DNA of 64,000 nucleotides, taken from assembly GCA_002205965.3 (NCBI GenBank), contig NADL03000624.1, positions 1,116,001-1,180,000 of the forward strand, given 5' to 3'. The DNA is from Kappaphycus alvarezii. Lineage: Eukaryota; Rhodophyta; Florideophyceae; Gigartinales; Solieriaceae. Positions 35,601-47,342 of this stretch are shown here, in pieces. The stretch's first letter is position 1; each line of letters starts with the position of its first letter. The notes beneath the pieces are model-generated. The model saw only the letters and a list, made by a program, of their open reading frames with translations, made no database searches and was not told the origin of the DNA. A program made the position numbers and the translations under genes.

Positions 35601-37380
35601 AGCTTTGGAGTTTTGATATTTGGCTCATGGCAACATGAAGGTGAGTTATAGTTTCTCTATCCTCAGTAACGTAGAATGGAAGCACGATTTTGTTATCCAA
35701 TCCCTCGAAAACACATGGTGTTATTATAAGAACACGAGGTGTTCGTGAATTGAGCACATCTGACTTGCTCAAGACATAGTTTCCACGTAGAAGAGGACCA
35801 CCGCCCTCCGTGACGTAAAAAGGAATAACTATTTTATTCCCTTTCAAGTCTTCAAGAGGAAGTCTCCATATACGAAATGTAAGCTTTACATCGCTGCAAT
35901 TCTCACCATGACCGTGGTAGAATTGCTCACAATCGTAAAATCCAACTTGAATTCGACGCCCATCGCCAAAGAAAGAGCTAAAGCTGACTTTATTCCGCCA
36001 TTCGATTTGGGACAACCCCCGTCCAATATATAATTTGGGTCGTCGTGCAATGGCATCAGGTCAAACTTGGTAAGGATTCCGCTTACCAGGCCCCTTTGCG
36101 CTTGGAATTCTTGGAGCCTGGACGAAAATACCCGTCGAATTTTTCGGGATCTCCGTTCGCAGCGAACCCTTCGTCAAGGCGATTATTCGCTTCACGGATT
36201 TTTAAAGTGGCAAAGCTAGGAAGCTGGCACTACAAATCTCCCGAACATGGTCCTTCTTCCCGCAGTCCATGCAGGCCTCTCCGGCGAGTTCTGCCAGCAT
36301 CATTGATTTCCTCCTCTCCGCATCCCGATTGTATTTGCCGTCGTCGCTGTACGACTTCCACTTCCTTCCGTTGAAGTGGCGAATCTTTGATGATATTCTA
36401 TTCCTAGTTTCCTGGTGACCGGCGCCATGATTACCAAAGAAACTTCTGACTTTATGGTCAACAGTGGATTCAATTTGAGCCTTTGTACCCGGGTTGTAGC
36501 CCTATCAGTAGTCTGAGCAAGAGAACGGAGTACTTCAACCGCACCATCAAGACCTAAAATGCAACGACGACCACAATGGATTTGGCTACATCCTGAGCTT
36601 CACTCAGCTTCTTGATATTGTCGAAGATGGGCTTAGCATCTCGAGACATATCGTTGAAGCGACCAGTGATCTTCTCCATCGAGAGTATTTCATTGCGACT
36701 AGAACTCCCGGAAGATCTTGCGATCGAAACAGAAAGCTTTCTGGTACTCAAGGATATCTTCTGTGCCTCATACAATGCCAATATGAACTTTTTCTCAGCT
36801 GATATCGTTCCTTAGCTTCGTTCCTCAGCCATTCCAAAAAGTCGGAGATTGGCGTTGGTAAGAGACGCATCTGAGAGAGAGGCGTTATTGAGTAGGGTTA
36901 TTGCCAGTACTTCTCCGATTTGAGATTGACTGGTTGAACCTGCTTTCATCAGGTGTTCGGCGGTGAGCCCAAGAAACCTTGAGACTTAGCGGTTCAAGTC
37001 CTCATTGTTCTTGCGTCTGTAAGAACTGACCTTATTGAAAAAGTCAATAAGGGGCGTAACGACAGAGATTTAAGGATCTTGTGCGATCAAGTCTACAATC
37101 TCTTGGACAGCCTTGACCTGGTCATCCTGCTTGTAATCGATCTTGCGTTGTTCCTGTGCTTAGTCAACGAGACTCTGCTGAGCTTGGAGAGGACCTCTGT
37201 CAGGGAGCTAGCGTCCAAACGTATGGAAAACCGTTTTTTAGAACTTGTATTTTCCCTTCTCTGCAGCGGTCGCAATAAAATCAACCCAGTTCGCAACTTT
37301 CTTCCTCCACACGAAGAGTTCTTCATTCGGTTCGAATACCGGAGAGTTCATCACGCCAAAAACTGTCTCAAAGTCCTTCC

Positions 37381-37393
37381 CTGGGCCCATAAC
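37381..37393 (-). other. Copia element 1 primer binding site (half-tRNA type)
   Basis: The plus strand reads CTGGGCCCATAAC directly beside the LTR edge. That is the anticodon arm of eukaryotic initiator tRNA-Met, so the element strand GTTATGGGCCCAG can pair with it. Drosophila copia and yeast Ty5 prime from this internal part of a cleaved tRNA rather than from its 3' end. Confidence 0.85.
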
Positions 37394-37800
37394 TGTAGTA
37401 CTCGTAGTGTCAGATAGGGGGAGCGAGGAAGGAAGGCACAGTGAAAGGGTACAAAGCCCCCGGGATGCCGTTACAGTCCCGTATTTGGTGTGTTCAATTA
37501 AGTCGATTGCCATACATAGTTGACACACGGGTAGGTAGGTAGTCCGATTGACCGTTTTCGCTATACCTCTGTTCTCCCTCCTGTCGCCCCGATCGGGCGG
37601 AGAGCCCTGCCTTATATAGCCGTTCGCATGGCAATATAGGAGTGATAACAGCTCGATAAGTAGTGTATTACTGGTAGCACTATACAGCAGCACTGTACTG
37701 CCACCTGTCAAATACGGCACAAGTCATCGCAGTTGCCAAGTCATTGCAGTCGTGGCCCGCGATTGGACACGACCGATTGTGCAGTATGCACTGTACAACA
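37394..37800 (-). repeat. Copia element 1, 5' LTR
   Basis: Direct repeat of 32206-32610 with the same TG...CA ends; 407 bp. Confidence 0.93.
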
Positions 37801-38647
37801 GTACAATACAGTAAAGTACTCCACGGTAAATAAACCCCCAGTGATTCCTCCAGAATTGTAACTGAATTTAAGCTATAGAGAAAAACACAAACAATTTATC
37901 AAAGCAAATAATAGATAACAGCAACAGGGATAAATAAATAAGTATGCATTACAGCAATTAGGGATAACTTATTCAGCTTACTTGCTCCAGTAGTTGGGAC
38001 TGATTTGAACCTTTGTGTTGGACGTTTGCTCGAGACAAAACTAGTAATGGCAGGGTTAAAAATGCTTGAACACTCGAATCTCCGGATGTTGCTGTACAGC
38101 GGCTATGGGCACAGGGCGCTTCTTCCGGGGATGGTACCCCAATGGGATGTAGTGTGAAAGCTTCCGTTTGGTGCCAACCTTACTTGTCTTGAGTGCACGT
38201 ACTATGCCAGCAATGGCAGGCCTTGGGAGGCAAACGAAGGGGAGAAGATGTTTCAGCGAAAAGGCGAATGAGTTGCCAGGACCGAGGACAATGGACCGAG
38301 AGTAATAGAATAGTGGAATTGGAAGAGATGATCGGTGTGTCTCCCCAGACGCTGAAATAATTGTCCGGTTCCATTCGTTCCATCATGCGTACGCGTGGGT
38401 AAACATTTTAGATTTGGTGTGTTCGCGTCGCAAGAGCTGTAAGGAGAGTAGCGCGTTCATAAGACCGTGACCGATATGCGTGTTGATCCTCTGACAAGAA
38501 CCAAGTCAATACTTCCACCGGTTGCTGAGTCTGCGTGACACTTTAATCATCAAAATATCCATAGTAAATAAAGAATCATAACATAAATCAAGAACAAATG
38601 TCGGCTCGTGATTGGGCCATGAAGGATGAATGGAGGGTGGGAGGCGG

Positions 38648-38680
38648 GAGAACAAGAGAAGACTTGAGGGACCAGAAGTT
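38648..38680 (-). repeat. Split direct repeat A2 of the YR element
   Basis: GACTTGAGGGACCAGAAGTT followed by TTGGCG matches 42893-42918 (GACTTGAGGGACCAGAAGTT then GTGGCG), with weaker matching on the left (GAGAACAAG). Confidence 0.7.
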
Positions 38681-38908
38681 TTGGCGGTTTCTAAGTTGTC
38701 AGTTATATATAGCCCTATTCGACGGGTTCAGATCGCACACCAAGTCCTTGAGCAGCCACTGTGGCCTCATCTTGAGTTGCTTACAGCACAGCGGATGCAA
38801 ACGCAACCGATATGCAGACGTGAAAGCGTGACTTACTTTTAGTTGTTGATCACAGCCACTTCGAAGCCCCCTTATCATATTCACCCATAATTTTCCAATC
38901 ATTCCACA

Positions 38909-38970
38909 GAATTTAAACTATAGAGAAAACCAAATGTACCAGAAGTACGTGAGAACGAGAGTGAGGTTAC
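38909..38970 (-). repeat. Split direct repeat B1 of the YR element
   Basis: GAATTTAAACTATAGAGAAA followed after a gap by TTACAGCAATT matches 37861 onward (GAATTTAAGCTATAGAGAAA ... TTACAGCAATT), with small length differences. Confidence 0.6.
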
Positions 38971-41900
38971 AGCAATTGACTGAAGAAGAAGTAAGAATGA
39001 TCACATTGAAACACACGTGCATCCAAATATGACTGACGAAAAGTTTGTCCAGGCGGCTAGTCACCCCAAACCAAGATACGACATTCTTGAACTCCAATGG
39101 CCGCACATTCCGAAGCAGCGCCCATCCTGAGAGAATGAGAGGTCCATGCGACTTGCGGAGGCGGGGAAACCTGAATACGTGTCAGACCAAACTTGAGCCA
39201 TAATGTCATCGTCCGTGCGCTAGTGGACAAGCGCTTTCCCGGTAGGGCCCAACAGTATTTGCTACCAGAGCGATTAATGCGACGAATGGCATCATAGCTG
39301 TGCACTAGATCAATTACACTTGAGTCGAAATTGGAATTGCGTGTGTAGGAGAGGGTATGAGCCACGCGTTGTTGGTTTTTCCGGAGTACGATGGCAATGT
39401 TGATTTCATCCCGAGCAACCGTAATGTTGCGTAGTTGCAATGAAACAACTGCCTCTCCACGTTCGAGAAAGACGTAGCTGACCAAGAAAGCGGAAGCGTT
39501 ACCAAGAAATTCCAAGTCCGAATCTGTAGAAAGGATTGCAGCAGCGAATATCTTGCGAGCTACCAAGCTGGGCAGTTCTCGTCGTTCCATTGTACCTGCA
39601 GGATCCATGGCCAACTTGCGATCACGGTCACTCTTGTTGATATGCATCAATCGCTAGCTCGATAAGAGGTGTATGCACCAGGGAGCGACCAACTCGTGAG
39701 TGAGCTGTTGTGACGGCCGATAGATAGTTACGAACAGATGCCGCGCTAATGTTACCCTCGTTGTATAACAACCCCAGATAGCGAAGAACAGCATTTTCGT
39801 TTCCTTATCGCGGATCAATACCATCCTTCGAGCAAAAAAATCCATTTTTCCATAAGATCTCATTCGAACGCCAAGTGTTTGGCGCCCTAGCCCTATGCAT
39901 CAATTGCGCGATTACCCTTCCCCATCAGTTCCACCATAACCCAACCGAAGAAAAAACAGACTGTTGCAGCGTTACAGCTAACGGGAGAGTGGCTACTTCC
40001 TCTGCGAGATTTTCCACACGGCGATTTTCCTCGGAGGTGAAGGCATTGCTTCCGCAGCCCAAATCAGCGGTAGGTAGAGGTTTTCTGCGTCGAAAATATG
40101 CGGTCGAGCGAGACGGCGCAATTGCTTGTACCATTTATGTGCGGGCCAATGCGGCGTGAGAAGTATTACCCGGGCTTGTTCCTGACAGATTTCCGTAACA
40201 CGAGCGGTATCAACTTGAGCGTCCGGTTCCAAAAATTGATGTCCAAGCGCCAATCTTGTTTCAAAGCGCCTATTCCTAGGGATCCAGGACACGCGAACTC
40301 GATGTTGAAACGAGGGCATAAGTTGTTCTGATTATCCGTGAAGCGGTCCACTGTAGGCGGGAAATTGTTGAGGAGCGCCTGAATAGTGGCCGTGTTGATT
40401 CAACAGTCGTCCAATATGTGCAATCTCGAGAGTAGGTCTGCGAAGCGATTGACCCCTGATGGTGGGTAACGTGACTCAATCGAGATTCTCAACCGAGTCA
40501 ATAAATGGTGTAACACTCGGAGTTCCTGCATCAACGGCCGAGATTTCGTAGTCATTGCGTTCAGAATGGACACCACGGCTTGGTTGTCCTCTCAGATTCG
40601 AAGGTGCGTGCCGGAGGTCAGCATCCTGCCGAACGACCGGATGTTGTCCGTTACTGCGCGAAGCTCGAGAAAGTTGATTGGCTCGACCCGTAGGAGGGGA
40701 TCCCAGAGGCCCAATGCTGCGCAAACTCCCTGGACCCCTGGTTGGAGATCAGAACCCAGTGCATCTCCTTGGCCTATTGACGTTGAGGCGTCGGATTGTA
40801 ACGCTAGTTTAGGGGATGGTGCTCAAAAGGGCCTCTCTGGCTTGTTTCTGCTCAGATCCCGCCAGTGCTTGAGATCCCGAATCGCGGCGTGTAGTAGCCG
40901 GACGCGCTTGCCACAATTGGTCGTGTTCTTGAGTGAGTCGTACAGGGAACGAGTGTAGAACCGGGCGAGCGGAATTGCGAGGGAGCATGAGATGGCCACT
41001 CCGGCGAAATGGCGTAATAGTTGGAAGTCGACTAGCCGGCGTTTCCGTCGGGCCTGGCGCAATAATTGCTGCGAATTGCCCCTTAGTTTTTACATACAAC
41101 GAGCCGAGACCCCAAAAACCATCCGAGCTGAGCCCAGGACGAACTCCAAATGCTCTTTGCGTTGCGAGACCTCTAGATTACCCTTTTCTTCCTTGCGCTC
41201 AAGTCCACATGCTTGTAGAAGTCGATCGATTTGCAGACGGCCCTTGCGGAGTCGAGACCGGCGCCTTACTGACACTTGGAATTCGTCCGTGTACGGGTGA
41301 GTTCGCAGTGTTAGGTGCTGCCGAACGTGCTTGACCAGGGAGCGCATGAACCTTATAAAGTAGGCTGGAGAGAGCTTCCAACCAAACGGTAATGCGATGC
41401 ATCGAAAATATCGATTGTCCACCTTGAACAGAAACCAATTTCGGATATCCGGGTGCAATCGAAAGTGATTATGTCCTTTGCAATGTCGAATGAGAACATC
41501 CAGTCGTTCTGATTGAGTTCCAGAGCAAATGCCTCTCGAGTCTCCATCTTGACGGGGATGTCCCGGAACAGGGTGGACTCTCGATATAAGTTCACGACCA
41601 GCCGCTGATTTTTGCCAGACAATGCCACGAAAGCGTTCGAGATTGGGTAGCCTTGTGCGTGAAGGGCGAGAGCGGTAGCGGCAGGTACCTCTTCGTAAGT
41701 ACGACGGTGTAGGGAATCCTTGATCGCGGTGTCGAAGAATTCCCGGTCGGAGGGGTCGACCGGAATTTGAGGGAGAGCGAATTTCGTACGGGAAAGGGAA
41801 GAAGTGAGGGGGGTTTCGTACATTCCGAAGCGAAGTTCACGTAAAAATAAGTTGGTTGATTGAAGGATTTTGGACCAGAAATGAGCTGCGCGCTGAGTAT

Positions 41901-42925
41901 CGCGCCATAAGGCGTGATTCATACCACAGAGAAAAGACTGCGACGACGGTCGCTTTACCTGCGATTCGGCTTGTTGTCAGCGGCGGCGGGGTTCGTTTGA
42001 GCTCCTCGGCTGTTTTGACGACGGCCTCCAGAAGCAGCTTGCTACTTATTGAATTCCTTGGAGTAAGCCTGGGAGTGGAGCTCGGCAAACTTTTGCTTCG
42101 TCGAGCGGTAGAGCTCGGACGAATACGGGAAGTCGTCCTCGCGCAAATTCTTATGAAGCAGAATTTCTTTGGATTTACCAGAATCCACGGAGTCGGCGAA
42201 GGAGTCGACACGTTCGGGGACACGATTGTATGAAGCTGAGAGGAAATGATGCAGCACGGAGAAGGCTTCGGTGGCAGCTTCGATGTCTCTTGCAACCAGG
42301 GCCTCCGTAACTTGATTGGCACAGGCGAGGGCGATCTCGCAGTTGTTCCCAATATTACAAAGACTTCAGCTTCCCACCCGTCTCTTTGATCGGCAGACTT
42401 GATCCTTCCAAAGAGCCCCTCCGGTTCCGGTATGAACCGATTTTTCCCGAAACGGCGCGAAGGTAGCTGGCTTCTCTCACTTGTTGAGCTTACCGGTGGC
42501 GGTGCAAGCTCGTCGGGCGGTTAAAGCTTCGCCGACGTTTTCAGCGGTAGGTGGCCGCAGTTTAAACTGCAATTACCCCACTTTGAAGGCCTCAGTGGCA
42601 GCTGAGGGCTTGTCAGGAAGATTAGACGTAGGCTCTGCGGCACAAGAGGGCCCGGCGGCGGCAGCGACGTTAGCAGCGGATTCAGACCCAGTCTTGAGTA
42701 GATTGACGATCTCGGAGAGCTTGCCTTCGATACTGGCAACGTTTTTTTCCAGCGTAACAAGCCTAGAAGCATCGAATTGTGCAGATGAGGAATAGTGAGC
42801 ATGAGAAATTGCGGGAGAATGTTATGTTGTGTGTGAAGGTCGGCCTAGACGGTGATTCCTCCGGAGATGGTTCGAGGGATGAGAACAAGCGACGACTTGA
42901 GGGACCAGAAGTTGTGGCGTCCAAA

Positions 42926-44787
42926 TGGGTTCCAGCCAACCCATAGATCTGAATAAAGACACCCCTCTTTTTCCCAAAAACAGAAGTTTAAAAAAGGCTG
43001 TTTCTGATTAAACAAAAACCGCAGTTTCCAAAACAAAAACTAGATTAAACAAAAACCGCAGTTTCCTTATGTTCCCAGAAAAACGACGCCTCAACAAGAA
43101 ATAATCCTGAAAGCGCAGGCAATGCTGAAAGCACAGGCAATGCTGAAAATAGTTTCGCGGATATTAATGCAAAGGCACGCTGCGACCACTGCCACGTCGA
43201 CAGATCGGATATATCTTCCAAGAGTAAAACATCTAAACCCCCCCCCTGACACGTCCAACGCGGCCTGCCTGTTAGCTGGCCTCGAACCAGCCTACTAGCG
43301 ACCTTGAACCGGATTAATTACGTTTCTTGGTTCCCCATTCGGAATACTTGTACCAATTATCTGATGCCCTATTGAACATCGGCTAACCTATTTTTCAATC
43401 ATTAAACTACCTCAATTTTCCCCATGCTAAAAGCACAAGTAAAGCACAGCAGTGGTGCTGTATTTCCAAATGTAAGGAATTAATGTGAGTAAACGAAGAG
43501 GATTCTTAGGAATTTGGCCAAATCAAAGAACGGCAGCGACGTTAAGGGGGATAGTTCTGGTCTTTAATCTTTGAAGGTATATTCATCAACCAAAAAGTAG
43601 GATATTCCGGGCCACCACCGACCATATCTTTGAAATATTAAATCACCCTACTTTTCTCCTCTATCCTAAAGTTCAAAGTTAAGTGCATGCCGTGTTCCCA
43701 AATGTGAATGGCTTCGGGGTACATTTATGCACTTAGCGGAAAGGCCGGAGATCAGGGCAAAGTTCGGAGCCAGAAGCATCAATTACTTTGATGTTACTTT
43801 CGTGAACCCACTGGCCCCTTCTCATCTCATGATGAGAATCTTTCACCCCAAAGCTCTTGAACGCAGCCCAGGCTGACAAGCTAAGGAAATACTATGGGCT
43901 CATAGCTGGGCTATCTGGTAGGAACGGGTTCGTGAAGGTTCGTATCTCTACGCTCGCGCTCGGATGGTGGCATTTCGATGCATTCCGCACGATCAAGGAA
44001 GTGGCATTATCAGTGGCAATCCGAGCCCTGGACTAATACTCTAGCATGAGGGCCGTTCTCCCTCAGCGAAAAACCGTGCTGCATGCTGACCGGGCTACCA
44101 TCTAACTTTTGGTTGGTAGAAAAGTATCGTTATTTTTAGTGCAGATCCTGAATCATGGTTTGAAGGCAAAATTAATATGACCCCCAACCGTTACAACAAT
44201 CGCCGTAAACCAACCCCACTTCCGCGATCTTCATCAGGAAAAATGAAAAAACCACTCCTTTCGAGAAAACTGAGCCCGTTTGGTTTGAATTGAATGGTTG
44301 GATAGAAATTTGTGAAACCGATGACTGGTTCAGGCCGCTACTCGGCCGGACCCCGGTATTTACTTGACTTTAGGTATACTAGCGAAGACAAAATTAAATT
44401 CACAAAAGGTAGCAGGGCGAGTTATTTTGGAGATCGAAGGCCCGTGAAACGGTGTATATTCTAACGTTTTGCTACCTAGCCAAGTATAGCAACGAGGGAT
44501 AATACGATAACAGGATGGCTGCGCCCCAATAGGAAGAACCTGATAAAGGAAGCGCTACCTATAAGGGGAGCCTAAAAGTGAAATTGCGTCATTAAACTAT
44601 TTGACTGTGTATAGTGTGGGTGGCTATGTCACCCAAACACGGCATTTGACAACTAACTTACTGTACTGTACCTGAGGTGAGTCGAATCGACTGGGTCACC
44701 TAGGATATGACTAAGACCACTTCCCTACTACGGGGAACATCTCAGTCACTTCACTGTAAGGTAAAGACGTGAAAGGTGTTTTGACTC
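42926..44787. other. Noncoding with repeat fragments
   Basis: Holds a reverse start-only copy of family A (43203-43247) and a diverged forward copy of family C (about 43980-44115, GGGCCGTTCTCCCTCAGCG onward), followed by CGCCGTAAACCAACCCC at about 44203, another GGGG...TTTAC end read inward. No gene is seen. Confidence 0.45.
43203..43247 (-). repeat. Family A repeat, truncated reverse copy
   Basis: The reverse complement reads GGGGGGGTTTAGATGTTTTA then CTCTTGGAAGATATATCCGA, showing that family A begins with a G-run. Confidence 0.7.
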
Positions 44788-45090
44788 TACTCAAGAATGG
44801 TTGGGCTGCAACCCCGAATCGAACTACTCGATAACGTGACATGAGTTGCAAGACAAGGTACCTACTTATCCGTAGGATCACCGTGTGTGTGACTTTACTC
44901 ACTATGCATACGTAGACCTTAATTAGCAAAACATAGAGCAGAAAGAAAACAAGACATCCCTTCTCGCGAACTCGTAATGACATAAACGGATGCCATTACA
45001 TAGAAAAAGACAAAGCAGACGGTCGCATTATGAAGCAACCAGATAACAAGTAGACAAAGCGAATTCAAATGACCGGTCGTCATATTCATA
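44788..45090 (-). repeat. Copia element 2, 3' LTR
   Basis: Aligns with 56603-56903 from CAATGGTTGGGCTGCAAC-like sequence through CATACGTAGACCTTAA to GACCGGTCGTCATATTCATA. Edges are uncertain by a few bases. Confidence 0.85.
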
Positions 45091-46681
45091 CTCCCGCTTT
45101 TTCAGCCAAAAGTTCCTTTCCAAACTTTTTGTTTCCGAGCCAGCGTCAAAGTTCATTCAAATTCGACTCGAAAAAATTGTCAACTGGCGAACATCTGTGA
45201 GACTGCTGACCTTCTTGGTTGGAGGATCAACCAGAATGGTGCTTCTAGGTATCCAAGATATCTCCTCTACAGCACCACTCTGAAACTCATATCTGATACT
45301 CCCAAAACCATCCCTGATAGACCTGTCGATCGAATTTTTCTGAGTAGGCAGCGAAGTGAACAAGTCCTTTGAGTCGGCAAAAAGTCGCACACCGATGTCC
45401 ATGTCCATCAGCTCAGAGTATGCGCTAGCTATTACTTTCGCGTCTTCGATACCTTCGTCAGCAGCTAAATCTCTGCCGCGGGACACTCTTCACGGGCCTT
45501 TTTGCCATGTGAGAGATCCATGAAATGGGATGAAACATTCCATTTTTCTTCATCTCGCTAACTAACAGTCCAGTGAGCACTACTAGTTGACCAACATTAT
45601 CGGTCTTTGATGCATCCGCAAACACAAGGACCGATATTTCTCGCTCCAATTTGTCCTTTGGACTTGGATAAGAAATTACAGTGCCGAGATTCTTGAGCTT
45701 CCTTAAAATGTTAACTTGCTCAGCTATAGGGCATACCTTTGTGTCCGGCACTTTCTGCTGAAGACAACTAAAGTAAAATGAGCAGAAAGGAGATGATGTT
45801 GTTCCAATCCACCCAAGCGAGCTAATGATAGACGCGAATGCAGACTTCTCGATCGTATTTAGCGGCTCATCAAATTCCTTTTTCTTTGTATAGAGAGAAT
45901 GCATTCCTGAACTTTTTCCTAGCTTGTCTTTGGCATTTGTTTCCACTGAAAAGTCATCATTCTGATTAGTATTGATCCCGAAATAGCGACTTTTTCCAGT
46001 GCCGTGGTTAACATCACCAAACTTAAACTCCTTATCAAACCTTTCTAAGAAGTTCTTTGCCCGTTATCCCTCACTAGCTGCCTTCAAGTCGTCTACAATC
46101 TTTGCGACAACTAGAACTAGCCTCCCATTTCCTCTCTGGAAAACAGTTGTGGAACATGAATGGACCGAGTGAGTCCAATGTCAACCATCAATTGGTCCGA
46201 CCGACTTTTCCATTTAGCATTGCCACTAACCAGGCCTTAACAAGTCGTCATGAAGACCCATAGATGTGATCTTTTCATCTTAATTTCTCTCGGTAGTCTG
46301 ACGTATACATCACGCTGAGCTTTTGTGATCTTTTCATCTTACTCTCTCTCGGTATTCTGACGTATACATCACGCTGAGCTTTTCCGGTCTGAAGAAAAGA
46401 CGCCTTAAAATCTGCCTTGTAAAGTGTCCACCCAAAAAGAGATGCATTACACTCTAAGATTCTTAGACCTTTAGGTGGTCAGGTAGTGCAGTCTTTGCTC
46501 AAAGAATCCTTCAAATCATCTTCGTTTCTATGAGGCGCTATGCGGGCGTTAAGCTTCAAAGATCCATCATCTTTCTGATTTACCTTATACAGTACATGAC
46601 TGTTTATAATGTTCGATGAAGATGGAACCGTACTCTTCGGCACTGGTCGCACAGTCTTCATAGATGTTTCCCCTCCGCTTT

Positions 46682-46686
46682 ATAAG
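46682..46686 (+). repeat. Target site duplication, left copy
   Basis: ATAAG precedes the 5' LTR and is repeated at 53714-53718 right after the 3' LTR, as expected for Gypsy integration. Confidence 0.9.
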
Positions 46687-47189
46687 TGTTGTATTTCACT
46701 CCACAGACCTTACAACTGCATATACTGTACTGTAGATTCAAACCACTGGTAACCTTGCAGCCAGGGCTACTAGGCACTTTGCTGTCATTACACTTTCCTT
46801 ACAGTTCTGAACACAGCGTTTGACCCCATTGGTACACTTGGAATAGTTACGGGCGAGTTGCACACTGGGATATTACATCATTGCTTTACCAATCAAAAGT
46901 CGCCTTGCTATCCCATGCCACCTGGACCAATGTACTTCTTACATCTTGTCAGAGTATGTCACTCTTGCCGACTACAATTCTGAAAGCGCTGCTTACGATA
47001 CCGTCAGGGCTGTTTTACGGGAATACCTTTGAATTCGCTACTGTTAGACTGCATTTTCTTTTAGTTTGTAGCTATCTTCAGTTCTATATAAACCCTGGTT
47101 TGGAGCGGCCGGCTTTACCCAGCCAGCCTCAACCAAAGTTTCAACCACAGTTCTACCTTGATCTGCTCGTGTGCGCTTAACACCCCACA
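46687..47189 (+). repeat. Gypsy 5' LTR
   Basis: 503 bp, TGTTGTATTT ... CACCCCACA. It matches 53211-53713 at every position compared. TATATAAACC near 47086 is a likely TATA box for the element's own promoter. It also contains a 99-codon open frame present in both LTRs, probably by chance. Confidence 0.93.
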
Positions 47190-47342
47190 TCGTGGTAGCA
47201 TCGCAAGTAAGTTGTGCCTTATTGTGCGTTTTTCCAATCCGCCAGTTGGGATAAAATCTCTACTAGATTTATCTCAGCTGCCCGATTGCAAACAGAGACT
47301 AACATTGTGTTTTTCACTCTGACCCTTACGCGGTAACCCACA

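Larger units (their letters stand above)
32206..37800 (-). mobile_element. Ty1/Copia LTR retrotransposon, element 1 (broken)
   Basis: A 5.6 kb element on the minus strand, bounded by LTRs of 405 and 407 bp that are about 97-98% identical by eye, so a fairly recent insertion. Behind the 5' LTR is a half-tRNA primer site (37381-37393). In order come a Gag region with a CCHC knuckle of form C-x2-C-x4-H-x4-C (CMDCGKKDHVREIC, about 36265), a middle region of integrase/linker type (about 35.1-36.0 kb), the reverse transcriptase with VDDLLLAG (about 34.2 kb) and RNase H with NIADALTKR (about 33.3 kb). A purine-rich tract precedes the 3' LTR. The coding region is broken many times. Flanking GTAAA and GTACA are similar but not equal. 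The protein order with RT last is diagnostic of Copia. Confidence 0.9.
37841..42925 (-). mobile_element. Tyrosine-recombinase retrotransposon, Ngaro/PAT-like (broken)
   Basis: Minus-strand coding relics in order: a Gag-like region (about 42.8-41.9 kb); a reverse transcriptase of DIRS type (FDIAKD at about 41.47 kb, then YFRCIALPFGWKLSPAYFIR at about 41.39 kb); RNase H with AIRDLKHWRDL (about 40.87 kb); and a tyrosine recombinase whose TSHSLRMGAASECAAIGV (about 39.1 kb) carries the H-x-x-R box. There are no LTRs. Direct repeats are split: block A at 42885-42915 and 38648-38680, block B at 38909-38970 and 37861-37960, giving the order A1-ORFs-B1-A2-B2 known for Ngaro/PAT/VIPER elements. Integration would be by recombinase, not by a DDE integrase. 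The coding region is broken several times. Outer ends are approximate. Confidence 0.75.

Noticed and set aside
41856-42233. Plus-strand frames of 125 and 104 codons over the YR element's Gag-like region
   Set aside because: Opposite-strand shadows of the element's coding region.
46881-47180. 99-codon frame in the Gypsy LTR, repeated at 53405-53704
   Set aside because: Its presence in both LTRs only reflects LTR identity; there is no domain, and LTRs are not expected to code.
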